From Bacteroidota bacterium (GTDB lineage Bacteria; Bacteroidota; Bacteroidia; AKYH767-A; 2013-40CM-41-45): DNA of 64,000 bases. Location: assembly GCA_016711505.1 (NCBI GenBank), contig JADJSV010000018.1, positions 386,082 to 450,081 on the forward strand, read 5' to 3'. The notes under the pieces are model-generated. The model saw only the letters and a program-made list of their open reading frames with translations. It had not been told where the DNA came from and ran no database searches. How positions within the stretch are numbered: the first letter of the stretch is position 1; each line of letters begins with the position of its first letter. This document shows, piece by piece, positions 54,144 through 61,575 of this stretch. Made by a program: the position numbers and the translations under genes.

Positions 54144-54818
54144 TTACTTTTTCTTAAATTTTTCTTCTTTAAATTTATCAGGGAACTGTTTAATAATTCC
54201 ACTTGCAAGTATAGTACCCATTTCTACCATGTGTTGTCGTGCCGCATCAAAATGTATAACAGCGTTTGTATAATCATTTTTTAATAAATCAACTGCGTAA
54301 GCGGTTGTTTGGTCAATATGTGCTTTCATCATCGGCTCTGTGGCGGTAGCAGGCCAGTTTTTAGGATTAGCGGAGGTTAAGAATTGTGCAATTTCTTTTG
54401 CATTATCATACCAATCGGCAAGGGCTTTGTCTAAAGCCATTTTATCACCACTTTTTGCGGCTGTGAGTACAGGTACTGCCTGATTGATGTGTGTAGTTAA
54501 AAGTGCCGTTAATTTGTCGCCTGCCGCTTGCCCATATACAGGAACAATGGCAGCTCCAATGTCCTTTTGGTTTTGCAATAGTCTGTCTAAGGATGGTTTT
54601 ACGGCAGTGGGATTATGGAAAAAAGCATCAACGGAGGCATACGTCCAAATCATGTGGTCGCCCCATAATTTTTGCATGGCAGTATGTAGTTGCTGTGCTT
54701 TACTATCTTTTCCGCACATTTCGCAGGCGTAACTTTGCATCGTAAACGATGAGGCAAGGACAGCAGTAAGCAGTAATACCTTGCCATTTGAGAACAGTTG
54801 TGTGATTTTTCTTTTCAT
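54144..54818 (-). CDS. Exported helical protein of unknown function
   Basis: 224 residues. Signal peptide, then mature start YACEMCGKDSKAQQLH with a CxxC pair. The rest is helix-rich with repeated segments (WGDHMIWTYASVDAFFHNP, LLQNQKDIGAAIVPVYGQ, FDAARQHMVEMGTILASG). Proteins of this shape are found across bacteria without an assigned activity. It is the first gene of the operon with DoxX, sigma factor, PTPS, FolE and the reductase. Confidence 0.7.
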   Translation of the reverse strand: MKRKITQLFSNGKVLLLTAVLASSFTMQSYACEMCGKDSKAQQLHTAMQKLWGDHMIWTYASVDAFFHNPTAVKPSLDRLLQNQKDIGAAIVPVYGQAAGDKLTALLTTHINQAVPVLTAAKSGDKMALDKALADWYDNAKEIAQFLTSANPKNWPATATEPMMKAHIDQTTAYAVDLLKNDYTNAVIHFDAARQHMVEMGTILASGIIKQFPDKFKEEKFKKK

Positions 54819-55106
54819 TTTTTAGAATTTTAAATTGTTTAAATAAAATTTGACTTCTGCTACATTAGAGTATGTCAGAAATGAAAAGGTTACAAAAATT
54901 TGAAAGAAAGTCGTTTGGGGTGGAGGGCGGGCTTGGGTGCGTAGGCAAAAGGGCAGGCTCTTTGGCTTGCTGAAGGGTCGGCTTGTGCGTTGGGGCAAGA
55001 CAATGTGCCTGACCGTGCGGTGGCTGTTTTTTATTTCAGTTAATGTCGGCACAAATGTGTCCTACGAAGCACGTCAAGGGTTGCACCTAACGTTTTGCCC
55101 GAGCAT
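54819..55106. other. Intergenic region with a nested half attC-like site
   Basis: No gene is evident; the segment is GC-rich in places. At 55085-55100, CACCTAACGTTTTGCCC repeats the outer box that recurs 21 bp later in site X, so a second partial site abuts it. Confidence 0.55.
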
Positions 55107-55238
55107 TGCCTAACGTTTTGCGGCTTGGCGTAGTGGCGGATTTTAACCACAAATGTTCATACGAAGCACACAATTCAAATATACAAAAATGTTTCTACGA
55201 AGCACTGAACCCGCCATTACGCCAAACCGCTGTTAGCG
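55107..55238 (-). repeat. attC-like site X (type 2, 132 bp)
   Basis: GCCTAACG and GTTAGCG, with long arms GCGGCTTGGCGTAGTGGCGG against CCGCCATTACGCCAAACCGC (two mismatches). On the minus strand the boxes read GCTAAC and CGTTAGGC, matching integron core sites. The stop codon of the next gene (TAA) is in the outer box. Confidence 0.88.
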
Positions 55239-56234
55239 GCTGGTATTCTTTCTCGTCCAAATAGAACCATTCTTAGTAGTCAGTTTCTCTAAGTTCCCTT
55301 TTGTCACAAGCTCATTTAGTTGTTTTTCGCTTTCTGCTCTTGGTGTTCCCGAAAGTTCTGCATATTCTTTGGCTGTCAAAGAATGATACTTTGTAAAAAG
55401 TGTTTCCCAATTTTTACTGTATTCACTTTTGATTGCTGTGGAATGAAGTTTTAAAACTGATGTCTCATAAAAAGCATAAGGTTTTGAACCATACACAATT
55501 TCCTTGTTTCCTGAATTGTCTAAAAAGAAAATCGTTGGAAAACCTCTTACACCATATTCTCTTGATACTTTCAAATCTTCTTCAAAAAGTGTCTTTGCTT
55601 TGCCTTCATAATCTTTTTTCAATTGCACAGCATCTAACCCAACTTTTTTGGCGGCAGTTTCTATATGTTCCCATTTTGCAATGTTTTTCTTTTGCAGAAA
55701 AACCATTTCCCGGATTTCTCTTAAAAACAAAACAGACTTCTCGTTGTCCTGCATTTGTGCTGCTTTAAAAGCGATTGAAGGAGGGTAGGAAGAATGTAAA
55801 GGGTCTTCCAACCAAACGTCTCCGTCAATAGGCATATCGTAATAAGCACTTACTTCGTCCCAATGGTGTGCTACGTCAGCTGGTTTACTGATACCTCCGC
55901 TGTTGTAATTCCAATCGGGCAACAAACCTCCCATACGGTATTCAATTTCTATGCTGTTGCCATATTCCAATTTCAGTTTTCGTAGTTGTGGCTCAATGCC
56001 CCAACAAGAAGAACAAATCGGGTCTGTAAAATAAATGACTTTAACTGGTTTTTCTATGCTTGGAGAAGTAGCGAATTTTGTTTTTGTTGTGCTGTCAGGT
56101 ATTCCACATATTCCTTCGACAGGGTCACACATTAGCGGATTATTATTTTCTTCCATTTCCTTACTTTTTTGAGCTTGGCAACCTAAGTTGCCAAGCATTA
56201 TTAATATTATGAATACTTTTTGAGTTAATCTCAT
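55233..56234 (-). CDS. DsbA/FrnE-like thiol-disulfide lipoprotein
   Basis: 333 residues with a lipoprotein signal (IILIMLGNLGCQAQ). The thioredoxin domain begins VKVIYFTDPICSSCWGIEPQ, with CxxC at about 82-85. The alpha-helical insert (FLREIREMVFLQKKNIAKW) and the cis-Pro loop GVRGFPTIFFLDN place it with FrnE/SpxH-like DsbA proteins. A C-terminal winged-helix-like tail follows. The stop sits inside site X. The SnoaL-like gene overlaps by 4 bp. Confidence 0.85.
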   Translation of the reverse strand: MRLTQKVFIILIMLGNLGCQAQKSKEMEENNNPLMCDPVEGICGIPDSTTKTKFATSPSIEKPVKVIYFTDPICSSCWGIEPQLRKLKLEYGNSIEIEYRMGGLLPDWNYNSGGISKPADVAHHWDEVSAYYDMPIDGDVWLEDPLHSSYPPSIAFKAAQMQDNEKSVLFLREIREMVFLQKKNIAKWEHIETAAKKVGLDAVQLKKDYEGKAKTLFEEDLKVSREYGVRGFPTIFFLDNSGNKEIVYGSKPYAFYETSVLKLHSTAIKSEYSKNWETLFTKYHSLTAKEYAELSGTPRAESEKQLNELVTKGNLEKLTTKNGSIWTRKNTSR

Positions 56235-56638
56235 TTTTGAAATAGTTGTAGTGAAAATGCAGTATTAGCAAACTCATCTAATCGGGTAATCAAATCGTTT
56301 TCTACGGTATAGACTTGCACCCATTTTTGTTCTAACACTTCACCATTACTTTTTATTTTTTGCTTTTCGCTACCTAAAACAATAACGGTGTTTTGGTCAG
56401 CTACAATTTTAGTTACCTGAAAATCCAAAACATCTACATTAGACACAATGTTAGTAATGAATTTTACTGCTCCTTCTTTACCTTTATACGTTCCATTATA
56501 TGGAATACCATCTGTCCCGTGGTAAATCCAAATTGTATCATCAGATAAAGTTTTTTGTAAGGCTTCCATATCGCCTTTGCCAAATGCGGTTAGCATTTCT
56601 TGCACTACGTTGAGTGCTTTTGTTGTTTCTTGTGACAT
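56231..56638 (-). CDS. SnoaL-like (NTF2-fold) protein
   Basis: 135 residues: ALNVVQEMLTAFGKGDMEAL, DDTIWIYHGTDGIPYNGTYK and YTVENDLITRLDEFANTAF are the NTF2-fold halves of SnoaL-like proteins. A possible catalytic Asp/His pocket cannot be resolved. It is divergent from an HxlR regulator, which probably controls it and the DsbA-like gene. Confidence 0.83.
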   Translation of the reverse strand: MSQETTKALNVVQEMLTAFGKGDMEALQKTLSDDTIWIYHGTDGIPYNGTYKGKEGAVKFITNIVSNVDVLDFQVTKIVADQNTVIVLGSEKQKIKSNGEVLEQKWVQVYTVENDLITRLDEFANTAFSLQLFQK

Positions 56639-56722
56639 TTTCTTAAATTTTTAATTGTTATTGATGGCACAAAACTACTGCACAGTAAATGTATATTTGC
56701 TATGGGTTTCCATTAAGAAATT

Positions 56723-56740
56723 AGTTTCCTCTTGGAAACT
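56723..56740. promoter_or_regulatory. Perfect palindrome AGTTTCC-TCTT-GGAAACT, candidate HxlR operator
   Basis: Seven-bp arms with a 4-nt spacer, midway between the divergent SnoaL-like and HxlR genes. An extra GTTTCC half-site lies at 56706. Position and symmetry suggest a dimeric HxlR binding site controlling both promoters. Confidence 0.55.
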
Positions 56741-56788
56741 ATCTAAGCAAATTGTAACTTTGCGAGGCAAATAAATTAATTGAGGACA

Positions 56789-57157
56789 ATGAAAAAAAAC
56801 GCTGAAATAAATGCAACACCTGTTTGTCAGGTAAGAATGCAAGCAATTAGTGATTCTATGAGTCTATTGTCTGGGAAATGGAAATTTCATATTCTTGGAA
56901 CACTCATAGAGGGTAATACATTGGGGTTTATGGATTTGTTGCGAGAAATAAATGGAATTGGAACTAAAATGCTTTCGAAGGAACTTCAAGATTTGGAAAT
57001 AAATAATTTGGTCAGTCGAAAAGTAATGAATACAAAGCCAATAACAGTTGAATATTCAATAACGGAATATGGTAAAACACTTACCCCACTAATTGATGAA
57101 TTGGCAAAATGGGGAACAGCTTATAGAAAATCTGTCTACGGTAAAAGTAAGAGATAA
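56789..57157 (+). CDS. HxlR-family transcriptional regulator
   Basis: The ATG at 56789 (MKKNAEINATPVCQV) gives about 122 residues. The winged-helix core is MSLLSGKWKFHILGTLIEG, LREINGIGTKMLSKELQDLE and VEYSITEYGKTLTPLID. A Cys in the N-terminus (TPVCQVRMQ) could act as the sensor, as in HypR/YodB-type members, which respond to quinones or electrophiles. It is the only gene of the array on the plus strand. Confidence 0.88.
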   Translation: MKKNAEINATPVCQVRMQAISDSMSLLSGKWKFHILGTLIEGNTLGFMDLLREINGIGTKMLSKELQDLEINNLVSRKVMNTKPITVEYSITEYGKTLTPLIDELAKWGTAYRKSVYGKSKR

Positions 57158-57214
57158 GTGTTTGTGAAGATAATTATGTTTAACAGGTCCGCTTGGTCGG
57201 TTCGTTATACTTGC

Positions 57215-57348
57215 CGCTAACGGTTTGCGGCTTGGCGAAGGTGGCGATTTTCACCACAAATGTTGATGCGGAGAACCAAACTTTGATTAACCACAAATGT
57301 GTCTGCGGAGAACGAAACCGCCACTTTTGCCAAACCGCTGTTACCTGC
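57215..57348 (-). repeat. attC-like site Y (type 2, 134 bp)
   Basis: CCGCTAACGG and GTTACCTG, with arms TTGCGGCTTGGCGAAGGTGG against CCGCCACTTTTGCCAAACCG. Nearly the same arms as site X. Confidence 0.85.
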
Positions 57349-57359
57349 TGGTGTTCTTG

Positions 57360-57977
57360 TCATACAGCTTGTTTTTGATTATGTTCTGCACAGTCAATGC
57401 GTAATTCTGTGTCGGCAAGTTTGGTGTTTAGAAGTCCGCAAAAGTGTTCTTGTCCGTTTTTGTTTGCTTTATAGAAATGGCAAGTAAAACACATTCTTTG
57501 AATAGTTATTATTCCTGATTTATTCAAATGATGAATGATGTCTAATAAACTTAATAATAAATTTTCTTTGTCTGTTGAATGCAATTTGTCAATAGGAACT
57601 TGAATTTGTTTTGCAAACAAAGAAGTCTGTTCTGCAATTTCTTTTCCTTTTTTTGTTAGCTGAATTATATAACTTCTTGTGTCGTGTTGCTCGAATTCTT
57701 TTTTGATGAGTTGTTTTTGTTCAAGAGTTTTTATGGTGTCGCTGATAGTTGCTTTTGTCATATTAAACTCGTCTGCCAAGTAACTCACTTTCCTTTTTTG
57801 GTCTGAATGATGTAATAAAAATATCAGCACTTGAACCTGAATTGGGCTTAGCGAATGTTCTTTACTCTCGTTCCAAAGCAAAACTCTAAATGCCTGTGAA
57901 ACCCTTTCTAATGAAGCAATAATTTTGCTTTCAATACTCGAATTTTGGTGTTCTAAGTCGAATGCCGATTTTTTCAT
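57360..57977 (-). CDS. MarR-family regulator with a C-terminal Cys cluster
   Basis: 205 residues. The winged helix (LSPIQVQVLIFLLHHSD, VSYLADEFNMTKATISDTIK, DTRSYIIQLTKKGKEIAEQ) is followed by a 60-residue extension with CFTCHFYKANK, EHFCGLLNT and LRIDCAEH. The four Cys and nearby His could bind a metal or Fe-S cluster and make it a redox or NO sensor. It overlaps the globin gene by 4 bp and is probably the repressor of that four-gene unit. Confidence 0.82.
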   Translation of the reverse strand: MKKSAFDLEHQNSSIESKIIASLERVSQAFRVLLWNESKEHSLSPIQVQVLIFLLHHSDQKRKVSYLADEFNMTKATISDTIKTLEQKQLIKKEFEQHDTRSYIIQLTKKGKEIAEQTSLFAKQIQVPIDKLHSTDKENLLLSLLDIIHHLNKSGIITIQRMCFTCHFYKANKNGQEHFCGLLNTKLADTELRIDCAEHNQKQAV

Positions 57978-58381
57978 ACAGTTTGGATTTTATGAAGCAT
58001 TAAACGTGCTATGTTTCCTGCTCTTAATTTTGCTTCATTGGCTGTTTCTCCTTCAAAAAGTGCATCAACAGTATTTGTAAAAAGTAAAATCCATTCTGAA
58101 AATTCAGTTTCTGTCATTGATGTGATTTTGCTTAAAGCAATATGTTTTTCCATTGGATTGCCTGAAAAACTATGTTCTGCTAAAAGCAAACTTGCCCAAA
58201 ACGAATACATTTTTGGTAAATGACTTTCCCATTCAATTTTGGCTACATCATTAAAAATATAACCAAGTGTTTTATTTTCTTTTACTGAATTGTAAAATGT
58301 ATTTACAAGTAAAATAATGTCTTCTCTATTTTCGATATCTTTTTCATTAATTACAATTTTCCATTTCAATGATGAAATATC
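57974..58381 (-). CDS. Group III truncated haemoglobin
   Basis: The ATG at 58381 (MDISSLKWKIVINEKD) gives about 135 residues. The globin pattern includes LLVNTFYNSVKENKTLGYIF, PKMYSFWASLLLAEHSFSGN and KHIALSKITSMTETEFSEWI. The proximal region has Thr/Glu where HFxxW is usual (MTETEFSEW), so the haem-binding details may differ from the first globin. The start overlaps the DUF2024 gene by 35 bp. Confidence 0.8.
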   Translation of the reverse strand, partial: DISSLKWKIVINEKDIENREDIILLVNTFYNSVKENKTLGYIFNDVAKIEWESHLPKMYSFWASLLLAEHSFSGNPMEKHIALSKITSMTETEFSEWILLFTNTVDALFEGETANEAKLRAGNIARLMLHKIQTV

Positions 58382-58691
58382 CATTTTGCTTAATTTCTGT
58401 TTCCCATTGTGGTCGTAAAGTTTCAACGTGGCAAAATCTACATTCCTTTGATGTCAAAGGTTGTTCTTCTTGCTCTTTTGATTTTAAATAATCCTTACCA
58501 TAATTATATATTACGCTTGTATCTTTAATGGTTTCGGGTGCAAGAATGTCAAAATGCATTATTGTTCCGTCTTTTTTTGTTACATAGGTGTCCCATACTG
58601 CTATTTTCATTTTAGTATTTGTTTTATGTTGAGTTTGGCTATAACCTTGAAAACAGATTAAAAGCAAAACAATATTTAAAATTGGTTTCAT
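58347..58691 (-). CDS. DUF2024 family protein with an N-terminal signal
   Basis: 114 residues. MKIAVWDTYVTKKDGTIMHF, DILAPETIKDTSVIYNYG and KECRFCHVETLRPQWETEI match DUF2024 end to end, including the CRFCH motif. An unusual 27-residue leader (MKPILNIVLLLICFQGYSQ) would export it; start at 58610 would give the usual cytosolic form. The CxxCH could bind haem or metal. Confidence 0.83.
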   Translation of the reverse strand: MKPILNIVLLLICFQGYSQTQHKTNTKMKIAVWDTYVTKKDGTIMHFDILAPETIKDTSVIYNYGKDYLKSKEQEEQPLTSKECRFCHVETLRPQWETEIKQNGYFIIEMENCN

Positions 58692-58720
58692 TTTACATTT
58701 TTAAAATGCCCCACAAAGGT

Positions 58721-58733
58721 AGTTATCCTAACT
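58721..58733. promoter_or_regulatory. Palindrome AGTTATCCTAACT upstream of the DUF2024 gene
   Basis: A 13-bp symmetric site 30 bp upstream of the start, identical (reverse complement) to a second copy at 59030-59042. Both precede genes of the MarR unit, so it is a candidate MarR operator. Confidence 0.6.
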
Positions 58734-58749
58734 TTATGGGGCAAATTTT

Positions 58750-58983
58750 TTAACCTTTTACGTCTGCCATTGATGCACCAAAGTTGATGTGTAGCACATT
58801 TCCATTTGGTGTAACCAATGCTGGAACAGATTTTACACCTGCTTTTTCTGCTTCGTCAATTCTAGATTTGTCGTTACCGAAGTGAACAACATCTACATTG
58901 TCTTGACCTAAAAGGTTAATGATGTCGTGTTCTGCACTTACGCAAACAGGACAACCTGCGTGATAGAAAACTGATTTACTCAT
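58750..58983 (-). CDS. Small thioredoxin-fold protein with CPVC
   Basis: 77 residues: SVFYHAGCPVCVSAEHDII carries the CPVC active site, and VKSVPALVTPNGNVLHINFG has the cis-Pro. This is a glutaredoxin/thioredoxin-like fold. It is the first gene of the unit with DUF2024, the globin and the MarR regulator, which points to redox or NO stress. Confidence 0.85.
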   Translation of the reverse strand: MSKSVFYHAGCPVCVSAEHDIINLLGQDNVDVVHFGNDKSRIDEAEKAGVKSVPALVTPNGNVLHINFGASMADVKG

Positions 58984-59029
58984 TTTTTATGAATTTAATT
59001 TGTTATGACATTATTGTCGGTGCAAATAT

Positions 59030-59042
59030 AGTTAGGATAACT
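59030..59042. promoter_or_regulatory. Palindrome AGTTAGGATAACT upstream of the thioredoxin-like gene
   Basis: Second copy of the 13-bp site, 47 bp upstream of the first gene of the MarR unit. It overlaps the likely promoter, fitting repression. Confidence 0.6.
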
Positions 59043-59131
59043 AACTTAATGAAATAAAAGTTTTCAACATTTTCTTTTTCAGTCAAAATTTATTGCTGGC
59101 TTGTTTAGGATTGTCGGTCTGTTACACTTGC

Positions 59132-59264
59132 AGGTAACGTTTGGCAGCTACACGCAGGTGGGGATTTTTAGCACTAAACTTCATTAAAAATACAGAACTT
59201 GGATTTAGCACTTCACTTTCAAAGAAGCACTGAACCCCCACTTGCGTGTAGGTGCTGTTGTGCG
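59132..59264 (-). repeat. attC-like site Z (type 2, 133 bp)
   Basis: AGGTAACGTTTGGCAGCTAC and GTAGGTGCTGTTGTGCG; arms CACGCAGGTGGGG against CCCCCACTTGCGTG. It ends 18 bp 3' of the MepB gene. Confidence 0.8.
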
Positions 59265-59281
59265 TTCGGTGTTTTTCTTCG

Positions 59282-59830
59282 TCAAACATTTTCGATTGTT
59301 TGTGTTAGTAATTTCTTAGTCAAATCAAGGTCGGTTGAGTTGTCATTCTTGATTGTCAAAAAATATTTTGTCTGCCAGGTTTGAGTTTTTTCCGCTTGTT
59401 TATTTGTTGTTTTGTCCCAAGGTGGATAAACTCTTATCCCACGTTTTCCTTCTTTTCCTTTTCTTGTTATTATCCCTTTGTCAGCCAAAACCGATTTTGG
59501 AAAAATAAACTGTCCGAAATTGTTGTCATTTCTTGCTGTTATAATTACGAAATCAAAATCGTCAGAAGTGTCAAACGGTTCTGTAATTCCATGTTTATTT
59601 CGTTTCCAAATCGTCACAAATTGTCCTGTTTTTGTCGGTGTGATTTTAGAAATTCGTTGTTGAACTCTCTTCCCGTTAAGTTCAAAAGTGCAAGCTCCGT
59701 ATTCTGAACTTTCTATGTTTTGCTTCAAGTTTGACAAGTCAAAACCACATTTGTCATAAACCAATTCTTTTACAACTTTTAAGTCGCTATGAATTGAATT
59801 CAAAAGTTTCAATGTATTTTCGTTTGTCAT
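59282..59830 (-). CDS. mepB: MepB family protein
   Basis: 182 residues. The MepB signature is clear: VVKELVYDKCGFDLSNLKQN, YGACTFELNGKRVQQRISK, TPTKTGQFVTIWKRNKHG, DFVIITARNDNNFGQFIFP and GKRGIRVYPPWDKTTNKQA. MepB is encoded with the MepA efflux pump in staphylococci, but its role is unknown. Here it is a stand-alone cassette gene. Confidence 0.88.
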   Translation of the reverse strand: MTNENTLKLLNSIHSDLKVVKELVYDKCGFDLSNLKQNIESSEYGACTFELNGKRVQQRISKITPTKTGQFVTIWKRNKHGITEPFDTSDDFDFVIITARNDNNFGQFIFPKSVLADKGIITRKGKEGKRGIRVYPPWDKTTNKQAEKTQTWQTKYFLTIKNDNSTDLDLTKKLLTQTIENV

Positions 59831-59887
59831 TTATGTGTCAATATTTTGTTAGTTCATTTCTTGTTTGCAGTGTTGTCTTACACTGAC

Positions 59888-59968
59888 GCACAACGTTTAG
59901 CATTGCCGAAGCATTATTTTTTTACCGAAATATAAAAATAAAAAGAGTCAAAAAATAATGTTTTGGCA
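59888..59968 (-). repeat. attC-like site AA (type 1), interrupted by the IS1111-like element
   Basis: CACAACGTTTAGCATTGCC ... AATAATGTTTTGGCA, then the IS. The rest of the arm (ATGCGGTGTTAGAC) reappears at 61539-61552 on the other side. Together they form an intact type-1 site. Confidence 0.85.
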
Positions 59969-60058
59969 AGCACCCATGTAAAAGCAGTAAGTCGTGTTCC
60001 ATCTAAAATAATGTAGTACAAATTAATTAATAAATTGTCTACCCAAATACGATAAGAT

Positions 60059-61193
60059 ATGGCAACACAACCTACTGTTCTTCCAAAGCTATACATTGGC
60101 ATGGACATTCACAAAAAAGTTGGTCTGTACATCTTCGGACAGATATATCAGATCACAAAACAATTACAATTCCTTCCAGCAATGACGTTCTTTATCATTA
60201 CGTTCAAACTAATTTTCCGGAGCATGAAGTGTCATTGGTTTATGAAGCGGGCTGCTGCGGTTTTACGGCTTCCCGGTATTTTTAAATCTGGGATGGAATG
60301 TTTTGGTCGTCAATCCGGCTGATGTGCCTAGAACTGACAAACAAAGTCACCAGAAAACCGATGTGCTCGATTGTCGGAACTTAGCAAAGCAACTTCAGTC
60401 CGGTCATTTGCGAGGAATCTATATTCCGGATCAAAAACAAGATTATTTGAAAAGTTTAGTACGGCAACGAGCAGAAACTACTCGGCAACTCCGCAAGATA
60501 AAATGTAGCATCAAAGCGTTATTACTTTATCATGGAATTGAAATACCAAAAGAGTTCGACAATCCAAATTGGTCCAAAGCATTTATAGAATGGATTGAAA
60601 ATATTCCATGGCAGGAACCGGTAGGAAAATTATGTATGGAGAGTAAGATTCGATTATTGAAAGTAATTTATCAGGAATATTTAGAATTGGCCAATCAACT
60701 ACGATCCTATTGCAGAAAAAATCACAAGAAGGATTATTATTTATTAAAAAGTATTCCTGGGGTTGGGGGATATTTATCATCGGTTGTTCTTGCTGAAGTA
60801 GGAGATCTGAGGCGATTCAATAAAGAAACACAATTTGCATCTTTCGTAGGGTTGGTTCCAAATATTCGAAATTCCGGGATGACTGAGAATGTTTTTGGAG
60901 TAACTCCAAGATGCAGAGATCTTCTGAGGAGTTATATCATAGAAAGTGCTTGGGTAGCCCTGCGTTTGGATCCTGAAATACAAACTTATTATCGAAAAAC
61001 ACCAAGGCAAGAATCCAAAGAGTATCATCATAAAAATTGCAAGAAAATTATTAAACAGAATGTTGTCAGTAATAAAAAAGGAAACACCTTATCAAAAAAA
61101 CTATTCAAAAGAAATAAAAGCAGACTACAAAACACCGCAGGTAATTCCTCCAAAAAAGGAAGTTACAAAGGCAAGCCTGTAGCTGCTTTTTAA
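60059..61193 (+). pseudogene. IS110-family transposase, copy 1 (three homopolymer breaks)
   Basis: The DEDD domain begins YIGMDIHKK. Copy 1 has six A where copy 2 has seven (about 60112-60117), five T where copy 2 has six (about 60279-60283), and an extra A near 61000. The middle and Tnp_20 region are intact (SIPGVGGYLSSVVLAEVGD, TQFASFVGLVPNIRN). Combining both copies gives an uninterrupted protein of about 362 residues, with D, E, D and D in GMDIHKK, VYEAGC, KTDVLD. The corrected stop is near 61144. Confidence 0.8.
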
Positions 61194-61299
61194 AAAAACT
61201 AAATCATCATGAAGCTCAAAACAAAATAAGAATAGACTACAAAACGGGGCTGGTGATCAGAACAACTGTACTGAGTCACACCGCTAAGCAGGTAGCTAT

Positions 61300-61470
61300 T
61301 TTATAATCATTCAAACCATACGGGTGCTGGTAGCCGGCCGGATATAAAATAGTCGGACTACACATAGGAGACTGAGCGAAATGATTAAAATAAAAATGGT
61401 GCATTGAAATGTGTAAAACTTTCGATCGCGCAATCCTGCGCCTAGTTTTTCACATTTCAACACACCTAAT
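61300..61470 (+). ncRNA. Candidate bridge-RNA region of the IS1111-like element, copy 1
   Basis: GGGTGCT (61322-61328) is the complement of the IS left tail AGCACCC. ACATAGG (61362-61368) equals the IS right end. A strong hairpin (TTGAAATGTGTAAAACT at 61404, AGTTTTTCACATTTCAA at 61444) follows. GCATTG at 61401-61406 is complementary to the target CAATGC. These are the pieces expected of donor- and target-binding loops; the fold is not computed. Confidence 0.5.
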
Positions 61471-61538
61471 AATAAATTATATTTAAATGAATTAAAATCT
61501 TATTTTTGTTTTGGAACTAGATGACTGCTTTACATAGG

Positions 61539-61552
61539 ATGCGGTGTTAGAC
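61539..61552 (-). repeat. Remaining arm of attC-like site AA
   Basis: ATGCGGTGTTAGAC, the part of the site to the right of the IS. It lies 23 bp 3' of the next gene. Confidence 0.8.
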
Positions 61553-61575
61553 GCATACGGAATTTATTCCATTTG

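Larger units (their letters stand above)
59969..61538 (+). mobile_element. IS110-family (IS1111-like) element, copy 1
   Basis: About 1570 bp. Subterminal inverted repeats ATGTAAAAGCAGT (59976) and ACTGCTTTACAT (61524-61535) are preceded by 7 nt (AGCACCC) and followed by 3 nt (AGG). The long non-coding end is 3' of the transposase. Both features are typical of the IS1111 group. No target duplication is seen. It lies inside the arm of a type-1 attC-like site, on the strand opposite to the cassette genes. Confidence 0.88.

Noticed and set aside
59914..60108. Minus-strand ORF shared at 59.9 and 62.3 kb
   Set aside because: It spans the attC-like site and the IS left end; it repeats only because both DNA segments repeat.
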